Assembly: GCF_900069005.2 (NCBI RefSeq)
Contig: NZ_LN831279.1
Coordinates: forward strand, 1,683,453-1,747,452
From: Paenibacillus sp. GM2
GTDB taxonomy: Bacteria > Bacillota > Bacilli > Paenibacillales > Paenibacillaceae
Direction: 5' to 3'
Length of the DNA: 64,000 nt
Shown: positions 44,263-53,278 of the stretch, in pieces
Position numbering within the stretch: position 1 is the first letter of the stretch
Layout: each line of letters starts with the position of its first letter
Notes under the pieces: generated by a model
The model's database searches: none
Seen by the model: only the letters and a program-made list of their open reading frames with translations
Told to the model about the DNA's origin: nothing
Made by a program: the position numbers and the translations under genes

Positions 44263-44742
44263 CTATGTTATAGAGATGACGGTTCCATCCACAATTTCTG
44301 TTAAAATTTGCGGTGTGAGCCTGAATACGGCGTTAGGCGTTCCAGCTGCTGCCCAAATTTCTTCGTATTGCAGTAGATCTTCATCTATAAAGGTCTTGAT
44401 CGGGGAATGATGCCCAACAGGGGGAATCCCACCGATGGCGTAGCCGGTATGCTCAAGCACGAAGTCTGCATCTGCCTTCTCCAGCTTCTCCCCAAGATAA
44501 GCTCTAATCGTCTTTTCATTAACCCGATTGGTCCCGCTAGCAATCACTAGGATCGGCTGCTGCGATTGTTTACCTTTAAATATTAAAGACTTGGCGATTT
44601 GGCTGACTCTGCAACCGATGGTACGGGCAGCCTCATCCGAGGTGCGGGTGGAGTCCTGCAGCTCAATAACCTGTAGCTCGTGCCCGAAGTCTCGTAGAAT
44701 GTTTTGTACCTTTTCCGCGCTTTTTTTCAATGGGGCTGACAT
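44263..44742 (-). CDS. YbaK/EbsC-type aminoacyl-tRNA deacylase
   Basis: 159 residues; GGGAGGAG precedes the ATG. Family landmarks are AKSLIFKGK near 49-57 with the catalytic lysine, GGIPPVGH near 103-110 and AAGTPNAVF near 132-140. Such proteins hydrolyse misacylated tRNAs (Cys-tRNAPro, Ala-tRNAPro) in the cytoplasm. It faces an XRE-cupin regulator over a 120-base gap. Confidence 0.92.
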   Translation of the reverse strand: MSAPLKKSAEKVQNILRDFGHELQVIELQDSTRTSDEAARTIGCRVSQIAKSLIFKGKQSQQPILVIASGTNRVNEKTIRAYLGEKLEKADADFVLEHTGYAIGGIPPVGHHSPIKTFIDEDLLQYEEIWAAAGTPNAVFRLTPQILTEIVDGTVISIT

Positions 44743-44787
44743 CTTATTCGCTCCTCCCTGGAATCATTATTGCGACATTATAGTAGA

Positions 44788-44844
44788 TGGAAATCTTATG
44801 AAATAGATTGTATAATATATTATATATAAATTCAATATATTGAA
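44788..44844 (+). promoter_or_regulatory. Promoter and palindrome upstream of XRE-cupin gene
   Basis: TGGAAA (44788-44793) and TATAAT (44811-44816) are 17 bases apart. The 14-base perfect palindrome TTCAATATATTGAA (44831-44844) follows, before the ribosome site at 44853. It sits where a repressor would block transcription, so it is a candidate operator for the regulator itself. The high AT content here makes chance palindromes likelier. Confidence 0.4.
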
Positions 44845-44863
44845 CAAAATTCGGGAGGATGGT

Positions 44864-45418
44864 ATGAAGGATTTCAACCAAATTATTGGCAACAACCTGC
44901 AGCATATCAGAAAGCAAAAAAATATGAGCCTGGACAGAGCAGCTGAGCTTACCGGCGTAAGCAAGGGGATGCTGGCGCAAATCGAGAAGGGGGCGTCCAA
45001 CCCGACGGTATCGACGTTATGGAAGATCGCAACGGGGTTAAATGTGTCTTTTTCTTATTTTATGGAGGAAGAGGAGCAGGAGATTGAGCATATCGCTCTG
45101 AAGGATATTAAACCGATCATGGAAAATGACGGAAAAATGCAAGTGTATCCGCTATTTCCCTATGACCAGAATCGCAGGTTTGAGGTGTTCACCATCGATC
45201 TGGAGGCGGGCTGGAACCATATTTCAGAGCCACACAACGAAGGGACAGAGGAGTACATCATTGTTACCGAAGGGGAGATGGAAGTGTGCATTGGGGATTC
45301 GACCTATAGGCTGTCTACCGGAGACGCCATAAGATATTTGGCCGACAAGCCCCATTGCTACAGGAACGTCACCGACGTGAGGGTTCGCTTCCAGCACATT
45401 ATCTTTTATTTTAAATAA
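44864..45418 (+). CDS. XRE regulator with C-terminal cupin domain
   Basis: 184 residues from the ATG at 44864 behind GGGAGGA. The XRE helix-turn-helix covers residues 8-65 (LTGVSKGMLAQIEKGASNPTV). A cupin sensor domain fills 100-180 with PHNEGTEEYIIVTEGEMEV and GDAIRYLADKPHCYRN. Such regulators control small transport or catabolic units in response to small ligands. It is convergent with a recombinase gene (15 bases between stops) and divergent from YbaK. Confidence 0.9.
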   Translation: MKDFNQIIGNNLQHIRKQKNMSLDRAAELTGVSKGMLAQIEKGASNPTVSTLWKIATGLNVSFSYFMEEEEQEIEHIALKDIKPIMENDGKMQVYPLFPYDQNRRFEVFTIDLEAGWNHISEPHNEGTEEYIIVTEGEMEVCIGDSTYRLSTGDAIRYLADKPHCYRNVTDVRVRFQHIIFYFK

Positions 45419-45433
45419 GAAGGGCGGGCGGCC

Positions 45434-46390
45434 TTAGTGCTCTTGTCTCAGCTTCAATCTGCCAAGATCCGGCTGAATATTGTTCATCGCTTTTTTCTTC
45501 GTCTCATCCAAGACATGGGTATAGATTTGCGTGGTTGAAATATCCTCATGTCCAAGCAACTCCTGCACGGTACGCAGATCAGCTCCACTGCGCAGTAAAT
45601 CCGTAGCAAAAGAGTGCCTCAGCTTATGCGCGGACAGCTTCATCCCTTGAAGCTCCGGAAATTCGTCTTGAAGTGCTGTGAAGGTCTTCTCCGCCACCGT
45701 TTGCACCATACGCTTACTAATCCGCCGTCCAAATTGGGATATGAACATGGCATATTGATCTTTTTTATTTTTCGGTTCGATCCGTTCGCTCAAGTAATGC
45801 TGCAGCAGCTCGTTCATTTCGGCAGGGAGGGGAATGTAACGCCATTTCTCCCCTTTACCGAGTACACCAAGCTCGGCTCGTTCTTTATTAAAATCATGGA
45901 TATCAAGCCGGACGATCTCGCTGACCCGCAAGCCTGCGTAGGCCATCAGCGCTACGATCGTGATATCTCGGACAACATACTTGCTGTCAATCAGCTGAAG
46001 ACAAGCATCGAGGAACGGCTTCTCTAAATAGGTAGGCTTCCGATTTTTATCTACTTTTGCTCTTTCAATATTCAAAGCCGGATTGTAGTTTGTCATTTGG
46101 AATTTAACCAGTACTTTATAGAAGAGTCGGATCGCCGATTGGCATCGGTTTCGATATCTTGCTCCCGCTCCAGCCTCCCGGACGAGGGTCAGGTGATTCA
46201 TCACATCAAAATCCGATACCTCGGCAACCTTTTTTCCCTCCAGGTTATGAAGAAAATGCATCACATCGAAGAGATAAGCTTTTTGCGTCTCCTTGGAATA
46301 TTCGCGGTCTTTCATATAAATCGAAAATAGCTGTAATTCGCGTTCATATTGCTCGGCAATCGCTGTGTTGTTCATCAGAATCGCATCCAT
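45434..46390 (-). CDS. Tyrosine recombinase, XerC/XerD-like
   Basis: 318 residues with a full tyrosine recombinase set: Arg155 in YAGLRVSE, Lys179/182 in GKGEKWR, His255-x-x-Arg258 in HKLRHSF, His281 in LLGHED and Tyr290. The N-terminal SAM-like core-binding domain spans 10-100. Size and motifs fit Xer-type or integrase-like enzymes of Bacillales. No tRNA, att site or mobile cargo was seen nearby, so a Xer-like housekeeping role or an isolated integrase are both possible. No ribosome site precedes the ATG at 46390; the second ATG at 46375 is also weak. Confidence 0.88.
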   Translation of the reverse strand: MDAILMNNTAIAEQYERELQLFSIYMKDREYSKETQKAYLFDVMHFLHNLEGKKVAEVSDFDVMNHLTLVREAGAGARYRNRCQSAIRLFYKVLVKFQMTNYNPALNIERAKVDKNRKPTYLEKPFLDACLQLIDSKYVVRDITIVALMAYAGLRVSEIVRLDIHDFNKERAELGVLGKGEKWRYIPLPAEMNELLQHYLSERIEPKNKKDQYAMFISQFGRRISKRMVQTVAEKTFTALQDEFPELQGMKLSAHKLRHSFATDLLRSGADLRTVQELLGHEDISTTQIYTHVLDETKKKAMNNIQPDLGRLKLRQEH

Positions 46391-46410
46391 TTCATCGTTT
46401 AAAAGAGAAA

Positions 46411-46450
46411 TTGCATTAAATCTACATTTAATGCAATTTATATTATAGCA
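46411..46450 (-). promoter_or_regulatory. Promoter with long palindrome of recombinase gene
   Basis: On the minus strand an extended -10 box TGCTATAAT (46450-46442) is followed by the perfect inverted repeat TTGCATTAAAT-4-ATTTAATGCAA (46436-46411), which begins at the expected transcription start. The 11-bp arms make it the strongest palindrome of its kind here. It may be a repressor operator or a recombinase-binding site with four-base spacer. Confidence 0.6.
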
Positions 46451-46514
46451 GAAATCCGCTTGAAATGGGCATGGAAAGCTGAGATCGACTCTGTTTTCTC
46501 CCTAAGCTATCTTT

Positions 46515-47405
46515 TTATCTTTGATAGATTACAGTAGTGAACATGCCGCCAGTCGGGTCGGTAAAGTTGTTGGCTACATGATGGGGGATATGACAGTGGA
46601 AGGGCCAGATTCCCGGATTGTTGGCGGTAAATTCGATATCGAAGGTTTCGCCCGAGGCGACCGGAATCGTGTTCTTGGTGAGTCGATTACAGGGTGCTAT
46701 TGTATTGCCATCGGAAGCGCTGATGATAAACTGATGACCATGCAGATGCATCGGATGGGCGTTCATGCCCACATTAGCAAGTCGCAGCTTGACCTGATCT
46801 CCAGAGGCTACCGGAAGCGGCGAAGTATAGGGATAACAGCGTCCATTGATTGTAAAGAAGTTAAACATATCGCTAATGGGGTCCAGTGAATAGCTTCCTG
46901 GCCGTACGATTCCTTTATCCAGCCCATTAGCATGAAATTCATGCAGCATCATGAAATAATCTGGTCCTGCGGGTGATTGGGTGGGCTCCAAAATGATCAA
47001 TCCGCCGCTTAATCCCATCATTTCCTGACGAACCGTCTGATAATGAGCATGGTACATATGAGTTCCTGGCGGGTTGACGATCCGGAAGCGGTAATCAAAA
47101 TAACAACCAGGCTCGATGCGAGGCGAAGGCTCCACTTCGGGGACTCCATCCATGACATTGGGAATATCCAGCCCATGCCAATGCACACTCGTGGCAACGG
47201 GAAGGCGGTTGTACACCCGTATGTTCACCCAATCACCCGGACAGACCAGAATCGTTGGCCCAGGTGTAGTTCCGTTATACCCCCATGCCTGGAGAAATAC
47301 CCCCGGTAATATTTCTTGCTGTACCGGTTCGGCAATCAGCTCAAAGTGCTTAATGCCATCTAGCAGCTGATAGGGTAGATTCGGTACATTGGGCGTAATG
47401 ACCAT
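46515..47405 (-). CDS. Two-domain multicopper oxidase
   Basis: 296 residues, far shorter than three-domain laccases (about 500). It has two cupredoxin domains. Domain 1 provides HWHG (His75, His77) and HAH (His119, His121) of the trinuclear centre. Domain 2 provides HPMHLHGH (His217, 220, 222) and HCHIPHH (His270, Cys271, His272, His276). A type 1 copper site is present only in domain 2, since domain 1 lacks the cysteine; this is the type B two-domain arrangement, which acts as a trimer. GGGAGG lies seven bases before the ATG. No signal peptide is evident. The substrate (phenols, metals) is unknown. Confidence 0.9.
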   Translation of the reverse strand: MVITPNVPNLPYQLLDGIKHFELIAEPVQQEILPGVFLQAWGYNGTTPGPTILVCPGDWVNIRVYNRLPVATSVHWHGLDIPNVMDGVPEVEPSPRIEPGCYFDYRFRIVNPPGTHMYHAHYQTVRQEMMGLSGGLIILEPTQSPAGPDYFMMLHEFHANGLDKGIVRPGSYSLDPISDMFNFFTINGRCYPYTSPLPVASGDQVKLRLANVGMNAHPMHLHGHQFIISASDGNTIAPCNRLTKNTIPVASGETFDIEFTANNPGIWPFHCHIPHHVANNFTDPTGGMFTTVIYQR

Positions 47406-47760
47406 TTTTTAACCTCCCAAACTTAAAATCTCTACTAATACATATATGTAATATAAATCTGCGCCATTTTGCTTCTTAAATGTTCGGCTATGGAGAAGGT
47501 AAGGAAAGCTTTATTGGCTGCCTTACTAATATTTATTTTCTTCATATTATATATAGAAGCAATGTTTACGCAGCTAGCTGTTCTGACTTTGTTTTTTTAT
47601 GATTTCTGTATAAAAATAAAATTTACACTTGAACTTTTTCATGAAAAAATGTATATTGGTCTATGCAAATTAGTTATACAGTTTAATTATTAATTGTTTA
47701 TTAATTTAGCAATTAACTTTCCAATAATGAAATGATTCTATTGGATAAGGAGGGACTTGG
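47406..47760. other. AT-rich intergenic region before MarR gene
   Basis: 355 bases, strongly AT-rich, containing the promoters of the divergent oxidase and MarR genes. An open frame at 47469-47693 has no ribosome site and a hydrophobic composition typical of AT-rich DNA, so it is not called. A dyad TTAATTG/CAATTAA (47690-47716) lies 45 bases before the MarR gene. Confidence 0.55.
47690..47716 (+). promoter_or_regulatory. Possible MarR operator
   Basis: TTAATTG (47690-47696) and CAATTAA (47710-47716) are perfect inverted arms with a 13-base spacer, close to the MarR start. In such AT-rich DNA a chance match is possible. Confidence 0.3.
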
Positions 47761-48192
47761 TTGGCCATAGATCAAGAAATTTTGGAAGTATCCAACATGT
47801 TCAGACTACTCATGAAAAAAGCATCCCAGGATTGGAATCGCGGAGCCTGCAAAATGAATCTCACGTTTCCTCAATTTCAAATTCTGTACAGCTTGAACAG
47901 CCGTGGATCTCTTAAGGTATCTGAATTGGCCGATACTCTGAATCTGACCTCTGCAGCCATTACTGGCTTGACCGATAAATTGTGCAGTCAGAATTACGCA
48001 GAGAGGGAGAGGGCTACGGATGACAGAAGGGTAGTCTATGTCTCTATTACGGAAGAAGGTGTTAATGCTATCGATGCGGTCAAAGAGACCTATCGAGCCA
48101 TGATCGAGAGATTGTTCGATCAATTATCCAAAGAGGATATTCAGCATTTAAGGCGGATCTTCGCCCAGATGCTGGTTAATATAGATAACTAA
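47761..48192 (+). CDS. MarR family transcriptional regulator
   Basis: 143 residues from a TTG start behind AAGGAGGG. The winged helix contains LKVSELADTLNLTSAAITGLTDKL and the wing DRRVVYVSITEEG, both standard. It is followed 32 bases later by a DHA2 efflux pump and should repress the pair until an aromatic or drug ligand binds. A dyad upstream may be its site. Confidence 0.92.
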   Translation: MAIDQEILEVSNMFRLLMKKASQDWNRGACKMNLTFPQFQILYSLNSRGSLKVSELADTLNLTSAAITGLTDKLCSQNYAERERATDDRRVVYVSITEEGVNAIDAVKETYRAMIERLFDQLSKEDIQHLRRIFAQMLVNIDN

Positions 48193-48224
48193 CTTAAACA
48201 AACCGAGGTGGAAAAGAAAGTCAT

Positions 48225-49841
48225 ATGGAGCATTTATCGCTTAAACGTAAAATTACGATCATGATTGCCGTAATGGCCGCCATGTTCTTTGCAGCCATTA
48301 ACCAGACAATCACAAGTACAGCAATGCCTAGAATCATTGCTATATTGGACGGGATGGATTACTATACCTGGACAATCAACATTTATTTGTTAACTTCGAC
48401 CATCGCCACGATTCTCGTCGGGAAACTGTCCGACATGTACGGACGCAAGCCGTTCATTCTTATCGGGATATTATTATTCATGATAGGGGCTTTTCTGACC
48501 GGTACGTCCCACGATGTATTCCAATTTATCACTTATCGTGGTATTCAAGGGGTTGGCGCAGGTATTATTCAATCAACAGCCTTTACGGCGGTTGGTGACT
48601 TATTCGCCCCGAGAGAGCGCGGTAAATGGATGGGCCTGATGACAGCGGTATTCGGTTTCTCCAGTGTACTTGGCCCAACGCTGGGTGGTTACCTGGTTGA
48701 CCATATCGATTGGCACTGGTTGTTCTGGATCTTCCTTCCACTTGGTGTCGTAGCATTTATTATGATTATGGTTCTATTTCCGAAGGTGGATCGCAAGCCT
48801 GGCCAGCATATCGATTACATGGGTTCATTGTTCCTGACGATAGCGATTGTGCCACTGCTGTTAGCATTCTCTTGGGCAGGTACAGAATATGCATGGGGTT
48901 CGGTTCAAATTCTCGGATTACTGGCCGTAACGGTTGTAGCAGCAGCTATATTCATTTTTATAGAAGCAAAGGTAAAAGAGCCTGTCCTTCCGTTGCATTT
49001 ATTTAAGAACAGTGTCGTTACCGTATCTAACCTCATCGGTTTCATCATGAACTTCGGTCTGATGGGCGCGATGATCTATATTTCGTTCTTCGTGCAAGGC
49101 GTACTTGGAATTTCACCGACTTATGCAGGGTATGTTACGATCCCGATGTCGCTGTCTATGGTGATCACCAGTGCTGTGACTGGACAGCTCATTGCTAAGA
49201 CCGGTAAATACAAGCGCTTCGCCTTGATCGGGATTCCGATAATGGTTATCGGGATGACCGGAATGATCTTTATGCATCACATCGCATTTACGATCGCTAC
49301 GACGATTGTTTTTGGTATCGGTCTTGGTCTGGGTATGCCGGTATTCTCATTGGCAACACAAAACGCCGTATCTCACAAGGAACTGGGCGTCGTAACTGCT
49401 TCGACCCAATTGTTCCGGAATCTTGGCGGTACGATCGGGATTGCTGTAATGGGAACCGTTATGTCGAACAGTTTGACCAAAAACTTGAAGAATGCCTTCA
49501 CCTCTTCGTCAGCACCGGACTTCAGTCAGGTCGATCCACAGCTGGCTCAACAGCTGCAAGGATTTGCGAATCCGACGACCTTGATGAATAAGCCGCTGAT
49601 CGAGAAAACCATGGCGGAGCTTCCTAAAGAAGTACAGCCGTTGTTCACGCAAATGATCGATACGATCCGCGATGCGCTGAGCAGCACATTATCCACTGTA
49701 TTTTTCACGGGTGCCCTTGTTCTCTGTGCGGCACTGCTGCTGGCCTTCTTCCTGAAGGAACTGCCGCTGCGCACTTCGAATCAAAGCCATAAAGTGAATG
49801 CACAAGCTCCGCAGGGAGAAGAAGCCGCGGTTCAAGCTTAA
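48225..49841 (+). CDS. DHA2-family MFS multidrug transporter (14 TM)
   Basis: 538 residues with about 14 membrane segments, the EmrB/QacA (DHA2) class. Motif A reads GKLSDMYGRKP near 66 and motif C GIIQSTAFTAVGDLFAPRERGKW near 105-130 marks drug antiporters. It is preceded by its likely repressor MarR. GAGGTGG lies rather far (13 bases) from the ATG. A terminator follows. Confidence 0.92.
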   Translation: MEHLSLKRKITIMIAVMAAMFFAAINQTITSTAMPRIIAILDGMDYYTWTINIYLLTSTIATILVGKLSDMYGRKPFILIGILLFMIGAFLTGTSHDVFQFITYRGIQGVGAGIIQSTAFTAVGDLFAPRERGKWMGLMTAVFGFSSVLGPTLGGYLVDHIDWHWLFWIFLPLGVVAFIMIMVLFPKVDRKPGQHIDYMGSLFLTIAIVPLLLAFSWAGTEYAWGSVQILGLLAVTVVAAAIFIFIEAKVKEPVLPLHLFKNSVVTVSNLIGFIMNFGLMGAMIYISFFVQGVLGISPTYAGYVTIPMSLSMVITSAVTGQLIAKTGKYKRFALIGIPIMVIGMTGMIFMHHIAFTIATTIVFGIGLGLGMPVFSLATQNAVSHKELGVVTASTQLFRNLGGTIGIAVMGTVMSNSLTKNLKNAFTSSSAPDFSQVDPQLAQQLQGFANPTTLMNKPLIEKTMAELPKEVQPLFTQMIDTIRDALSSTLSTVFFTGALVLCAALLLAFFLKELPLRTSNQSHKVNAQAPQGEEAAVQA

Positions 49842-49858
49842 TACGAACTGCAAACTGT

Positions 49859-49893
49859 AAAACCCCTTCTGTAGGATATAGAAGGGGTTTTTT
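49859..49893 (+). terminator. Intrinsic terminator after MarR-DHA2 unit
   Basis: AAAACCCCTTCT (49859-49870) and AGAAGGGGTTTT (49880-49891) form a perfect 12-bp stem, followed by TT. Confidence 0.88.
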
Positions 49894-49954
49894 GTTATGT
49901 ATTTCTATGAATTCGGGAATCCCATCTCGCAGGACAAATAGATTTCAATTAAAT

Positions 49955-49984
49955 TTGAACAGAATGATAGATTAAGGATATAAT
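49955..49984 (+). promoter_or_regulatory. Putative sigma-A promoter of AI-2E family gene
   Basis: TTGAAC (49955-49960) and TATAAT (49979-49984), 18-base spacer, 43 bases before the GTG start. Confidence 0.5.
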
Positions 49985-50027
49985 GAGGAAATACTATAGA
50001 AATATTAATAAATAATGGGGGAGTCGA

Positions 50028-51194
50028 GTGAGTAGACTTAATAAGTTCATTAAAGTGTGCCTGGCTGCAGCACTAGTGCTTTTGATTGTTTTTTTATGCT
50101 CCAAAGTAGAGTTTCTCTTTACACCGATCAGATCATTAACCAAAGTGATTCTGATTCCATTATTGTTATCGGGATTCCTCTATTATATGCTGCGTCCACT
50201 GGTGGACTATATGGAGCGGCATAAGATCAAACGGATCATATCCATACTGCTGATTTATCTGGTCTTGGCTATTCTCATTACCGGCTTCATTCTCGGTGTC
50301 TGGCCGGCGCTCAGTACTCAGATCACAAATCTGCTGCTTAGTGCCCCGGATTATTTGAACAAATTCAGCCATCAACTTACGGAGCTGGAGCAGACAGGGA
50401 TCCTTTCGAACTTCATTCCTGAAGATTTCAGTCTGTTATCCAATATGTCTGAATACCTAAACAAGGGCTTCTCCTTATTAAGCAACTATGTATCCGGACT
50501 ATTCTCGTTCTTCTCCAATTTTGCCATTATTTTGTTCACGACGCCGCTTCTGTTGTTCTACATGTTGAAGGAAGGGAACAAATTCAGCGGCGGAATAGCC
50601 CGCTTCTTCCCGAGACATTATTACAAGGATGTCAAAGAGGTAACCGCAGAAATCGACAGCGCGCTTAGCGGGTATATCATTAGCCGGGTGCTGGTCAATG
50701 TGGCCCTGGGCATATTGATGTATATTGGCTTCCTCTTCCTTGGATTGCCATATGCTCTGCTGCTTACTGTGATCGCAGTCATTCTTAATTTCATTCCTTT
50801 CTTCGGGGCGATTCTGTCCTCTATTCCGATCGTGATTATCGGTTGGATCGAATCACCGTCGATGGCGATCTGGTCGTTGATCATTATTCTCGTGGCTCAA
50901 CAAATTCAGGATAATCTGATCTCACCTTTGATCTTCGGCAAGAAGCTGGATATCCACCCGATTACGACGATTATTCTCGTTCTGGCCGGCGGCGATTTGT
51001 TCGGAATTATCGGGATGTTGATCATCATTCCAGTATATATGTTCTTCAAGATTATTATTGTTAAGATCTACAATCTCTTCTTCAAGAGTCAGTGGGAGGC
51101 GGAGGACGATCCTGAGGCTGAACAGCCCGGCGACGCTGCTGATGAACCCGATCAGACGGAAGAACCTTCCGTAGAAACAACTGAAGCCGAATAA
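50028..51194 (+). CDS. AI-2E family (TqsA/YtvI-like) membrane protein
   Basis: 388 residues from a GTG start with GGGGGAG unusually near (four bases). Seven to eight hydrophobic segments include the family stretch GLPYALLLTVIAVILNFIPFFGAILSSIP-type region near 240-265. The C-terminal 35 residues are acidic and low-complexity. Members export autoinducer-2 or other solutes, or act as Na/H antiporters; function here is undetermined. A weak terminator lies between it and the converging FabV gene. Confidence 0.88.
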   Translation: MSRLNKFIKVCLAAALVLLIVFLCSKVEFLFTPIRSLTKVILIPLLLSGFLYYMLRPLVDYMERHKIKRIISILLIYLVLAILITGFILGVWPALSTQITNLLLSAPDYLNKFSHQLTELEQTGILSNFIPEDFSLLSNMSEYLNKGFSLLSNYVSGLFSFFSNFAIILFTTPLLLFYMLKEGNKFSGGIARFFPRHYYKDVKEVTAEIDSALSGYIISRVLVNVALGILMYIGFLFLGLPYALLLTVIAVILNFIPFFGAILSSIPIVIIGWIESPSMAIWSLIIILVAQQIQDNLISPLIFGKKLDIHPITTIILVLAGGDLFGIIGMLIIIPVYMFFKIIIVKIYNLFFKSQWEAEDDPEAEQPGDAADEPDQTEEPSVETTEAE

Positions 51195-51201
51195 TACAAA
51201 A

Positions 51202-51244
51202 ATCCCGTTGTCTCCAACGAAAGTAGAGAGAACGGGATATCTTT
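51202..51244. terminator. Terminator between AI-2E and FabV genes
   Basis: ATCCCGTT (51202-51209) pairs with AACGGGAT (51231-51238), followed by ATCTTTAT; bidirectional and shorter than most here. Confidence 0.6.
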
Positions 51245-51248
51245 ATGT

Positions 51249-52433
51249 TTAGACCAAATTAGGAATCTCTACACTTGCATCTGTGTCCGCTTCATAATCG
51301 ACACCTTCAGTTTCGAAGCCGAACAATTGGAAGAAGTCCTGGCGATAGCCGGTCAGGTCCGTCAATTCATCCACATTATCCGTCTCAACCTGCGCCCAGC
51401 GCTTCATGACTTCAGCCTGGATATCTTCGCGCATTTCCCAATCGTCAATGCGGATCAAGCTATTCGCATCCTTGGCATTTTCGTTATATAGATGCTCCGA
51501 GAACAGACGATACATCTGTTGGATGCAATTTTCATGCAATCCATTCTCCTTCATGACTCTGTACAAAGCAGAGATGTACAAAGGCACTACCGGAATCGCC
51601 GAGCTGGATTGGGTAACCAAAGCTTTGTTCACCGATACGAAGGCCCGTCCACCCTTATCCGAGAGAAGAGCCTGCAATTGATGCGCAGATTGCTCCAGAT
51701 CGTTCTTGGCCTTGCCGATTGTTCCTTCACGATAAATCGGGTGGGTAATCTCCGGACCAATATAGGAGTAAGCTACCGTAGTTGCTCCATCAGCGAGCGC
51801 GCCAGCCTCCAGAAGCTGGTTGATCCACATCTTCCAGTCTTCACCGCCCATAACGGCGATCGTCTGTCTAACTTCATCTTCTGTAGCTGGTTCGATGCTT
51901 GTCATCGATACTTCACCGGTGTGGAAATTCATCGTCTTGTTGGAATAGGGTTCTCCAATCGGTTTGATTACGGACGTAAAAGTTTCACCAGTTTCCGGAT
52001 GAGTACGACGCGGCGATGCTACACTGTATACGACCAGATCCACTTGTCCGAACTCGGACTTGATCAGATCAATGGTTTTCGCCTTGATCTCATTCGAGAA
52101 GGCGTCGCCAACGATGCTGAAGGATTTCAAGCCTTGGCTTTGTGCCGCCTGCTCGAAGGCTGCTGAATTATACCAGCCCGCGGTTGCTGTACGCGCGCCT
52201 TCAGCGGCTCTATCGAAGAATACGCCGATCGTATTCGCACCGGCGCCAAACGCTGCGGCAATCCGGGAGGCCAGTCCGTACCCGGTTGAAGCTCCTACGA
52301 CGAGGACATTGGCAGGTCCTTGAATTTTCTTCTGTGCTTTCACATATGCGATCTGTTGTTCAATTTGTTTTGCGCATCCTTCCGGATGGGCCGTAGTACA
52401 AATAAAACCACGAGTCTTCGGCTTAATGATCAT
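51249..52433 (-). CDS. fabV: Enoyl-ACP (trans-2-enoyl-CoA) reductase FabV
   Basis: 394 residues, the standard FabV/TER length. NAD-binding GASTGYGLASR is at 48-58 and the catalytic Tyr-x8-Lys pair, the FabV hallmark, is Tyr234 and Lys243 in YREGTIGKAK. The family reduces the enoyl double bond in the last step of fatty-acid elongation, and is naturally triclosan-insensitive. GGGGAA precedes the ATG. It is a single gene; whether FabI is also present cannot be judged. Confidence 0.93.
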   Translation of the reverse strand: MIIKPKTRGFICTTAHPEGCAKQIEQQIAYVKAQKKIQGPANVLVVGASTGYGLASRIAAAFGAGANTIGVFFDRAAEGARTATAGWYNSAAFEQAAQSQGLKSFSIVGDAFSNEIKAKTIDLIKSEFGQVDLVVYSVASPRRTHPETGETFTSVIKPIGEPYSNKTMNFHTGEVSMTSIEPATEDEVRQTIAVMGGEDWKMWINQLLEAGALADGATTVAYSYIGPEITHPIYREGTIGKAKNDLEQSAHQLQALLSDKGGRAFVSVNKALVTQSSSAIPVVPLYISALYRVMKENGLHENCIQQMYRLFSEHLYNENAKDANSLIRIDDWEMREDIQAEVMKRWAQVETDNVDELTDLTGYRQDFFQLFGFETEGVDYEADTDASVEIPNLV

Positions 52434-52677
52434 GAAGAGATTTCCCCTTTACTATGTAATTAATATTGAATACCAATCATCAACGATCTCTAGAGAATTA
52501 TAGCAAAATTCACAAGATGAATACAAAGATTATATTTAGCTCAGAGGATACCAGACTCGACTGGCGAACTCCTTTTAAGTTATAATTATTTGATTAGCGC
52601 AGCTATGAAGAGTAATAAAGAGCAATGACGAGGAACGATTAGAAAAATATGATGACGGTTTGGGAGAGGAAGCTATA

Positions 52678-53223
52678 TTGAACGGATCATTCAGAATTAC
52701 AGAAGACTATATCGGCGAAGGGCTTAGAATGGTACAAGCGAAGCCCGCAGACACAGAAGCAGTTGCCGCACTCCTGATCCAGACAGCCGAATGGCTGCGT
52801 AGCAGAGGCTCATCCCAATGGAGCGGTTTGCTGACGGGGGAGGATTCCCATAATACGGCCGGAGCAATCCTGAACGGCGATGTATTCGTCTGCACATCAG
52901 AAGACGGGATCGCGGGAATGGTCATTCTCCTGCGGCAGCCAAGCGAGTGGGATCGCCGCCTCTGGGAGTCGAAAGCTTACGATGGAGATGGTGCGCTGTA
53001 CCTGCATCGGCTCGCGATCAGCCGGAAGTATGCCAGCATCGGGTTAGGCGGCTCGATCTTAAAATGGTGCAAGGACGGTATTCACTTCGACGGCAAAGAT
53101 ACCATTCGCCTGGACTGTATTGCGGACAATGCCGCGCTTAACAGCTTTTATAGTAAGAACGGATACACCTGCTTGGGGGAGAAGTCCGGATTTTGCATAT
53201 ATGAGAACAACTTGCATCAGTGA
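52678..53223 (+). CDS. GNAT family N-acetyltransferase
   Basis: 181 residues from a TTG at 52678 preceded by AGAGGA; an in-frame TTG six codons earlier has no ribosome site. The acetyl-CoA site is RLAISRKYASIGLGGSILKWC near 120-140, with the V/I-x-x-x-x-Q/R-x-x-G-x-G/A pattern. The C-terminal IADNAALNSFYSKNGY is typical. Substrate unknown. It precedes an aminotransferase gene by 55 bases, possibly one unit. Confidence 0.85.
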   Translation: MNGSFRITEDYIGEGLRMVQAKPADTEAVAALLIQTAEWLRSRGSSQWSGLLTGEDSHNTAGAILNGDVFVCTSEDGIAGMVILLRQPSEWDRRLWESKAYDGDGALYLHRLAISRKYASIGLGGSILKWCKDGIHFDGKDTIRLDCIADNAALNSFYSKNGYTCLGEKSGFCIYENNLHQ

Positions 53224-53278
53224 TCTATACAAGTCATTTATTTTAAGACTAGCATGTTTAACACAAAGGGGTAGCAGA

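Noticed and set aside
45434-47405. Genomic island or prophage edge marked by the recombinase
   Set aside because: Neighbours are ordinary chromosomal genes; no att repeats, tRNA or phage genes were found.
47469-47693. 74-codon frame in the AT-rich gap before MarR
   Set aside because: No ribosome site, and the Phe/Leu/Ile composition is what random AT-rich DNA yields.
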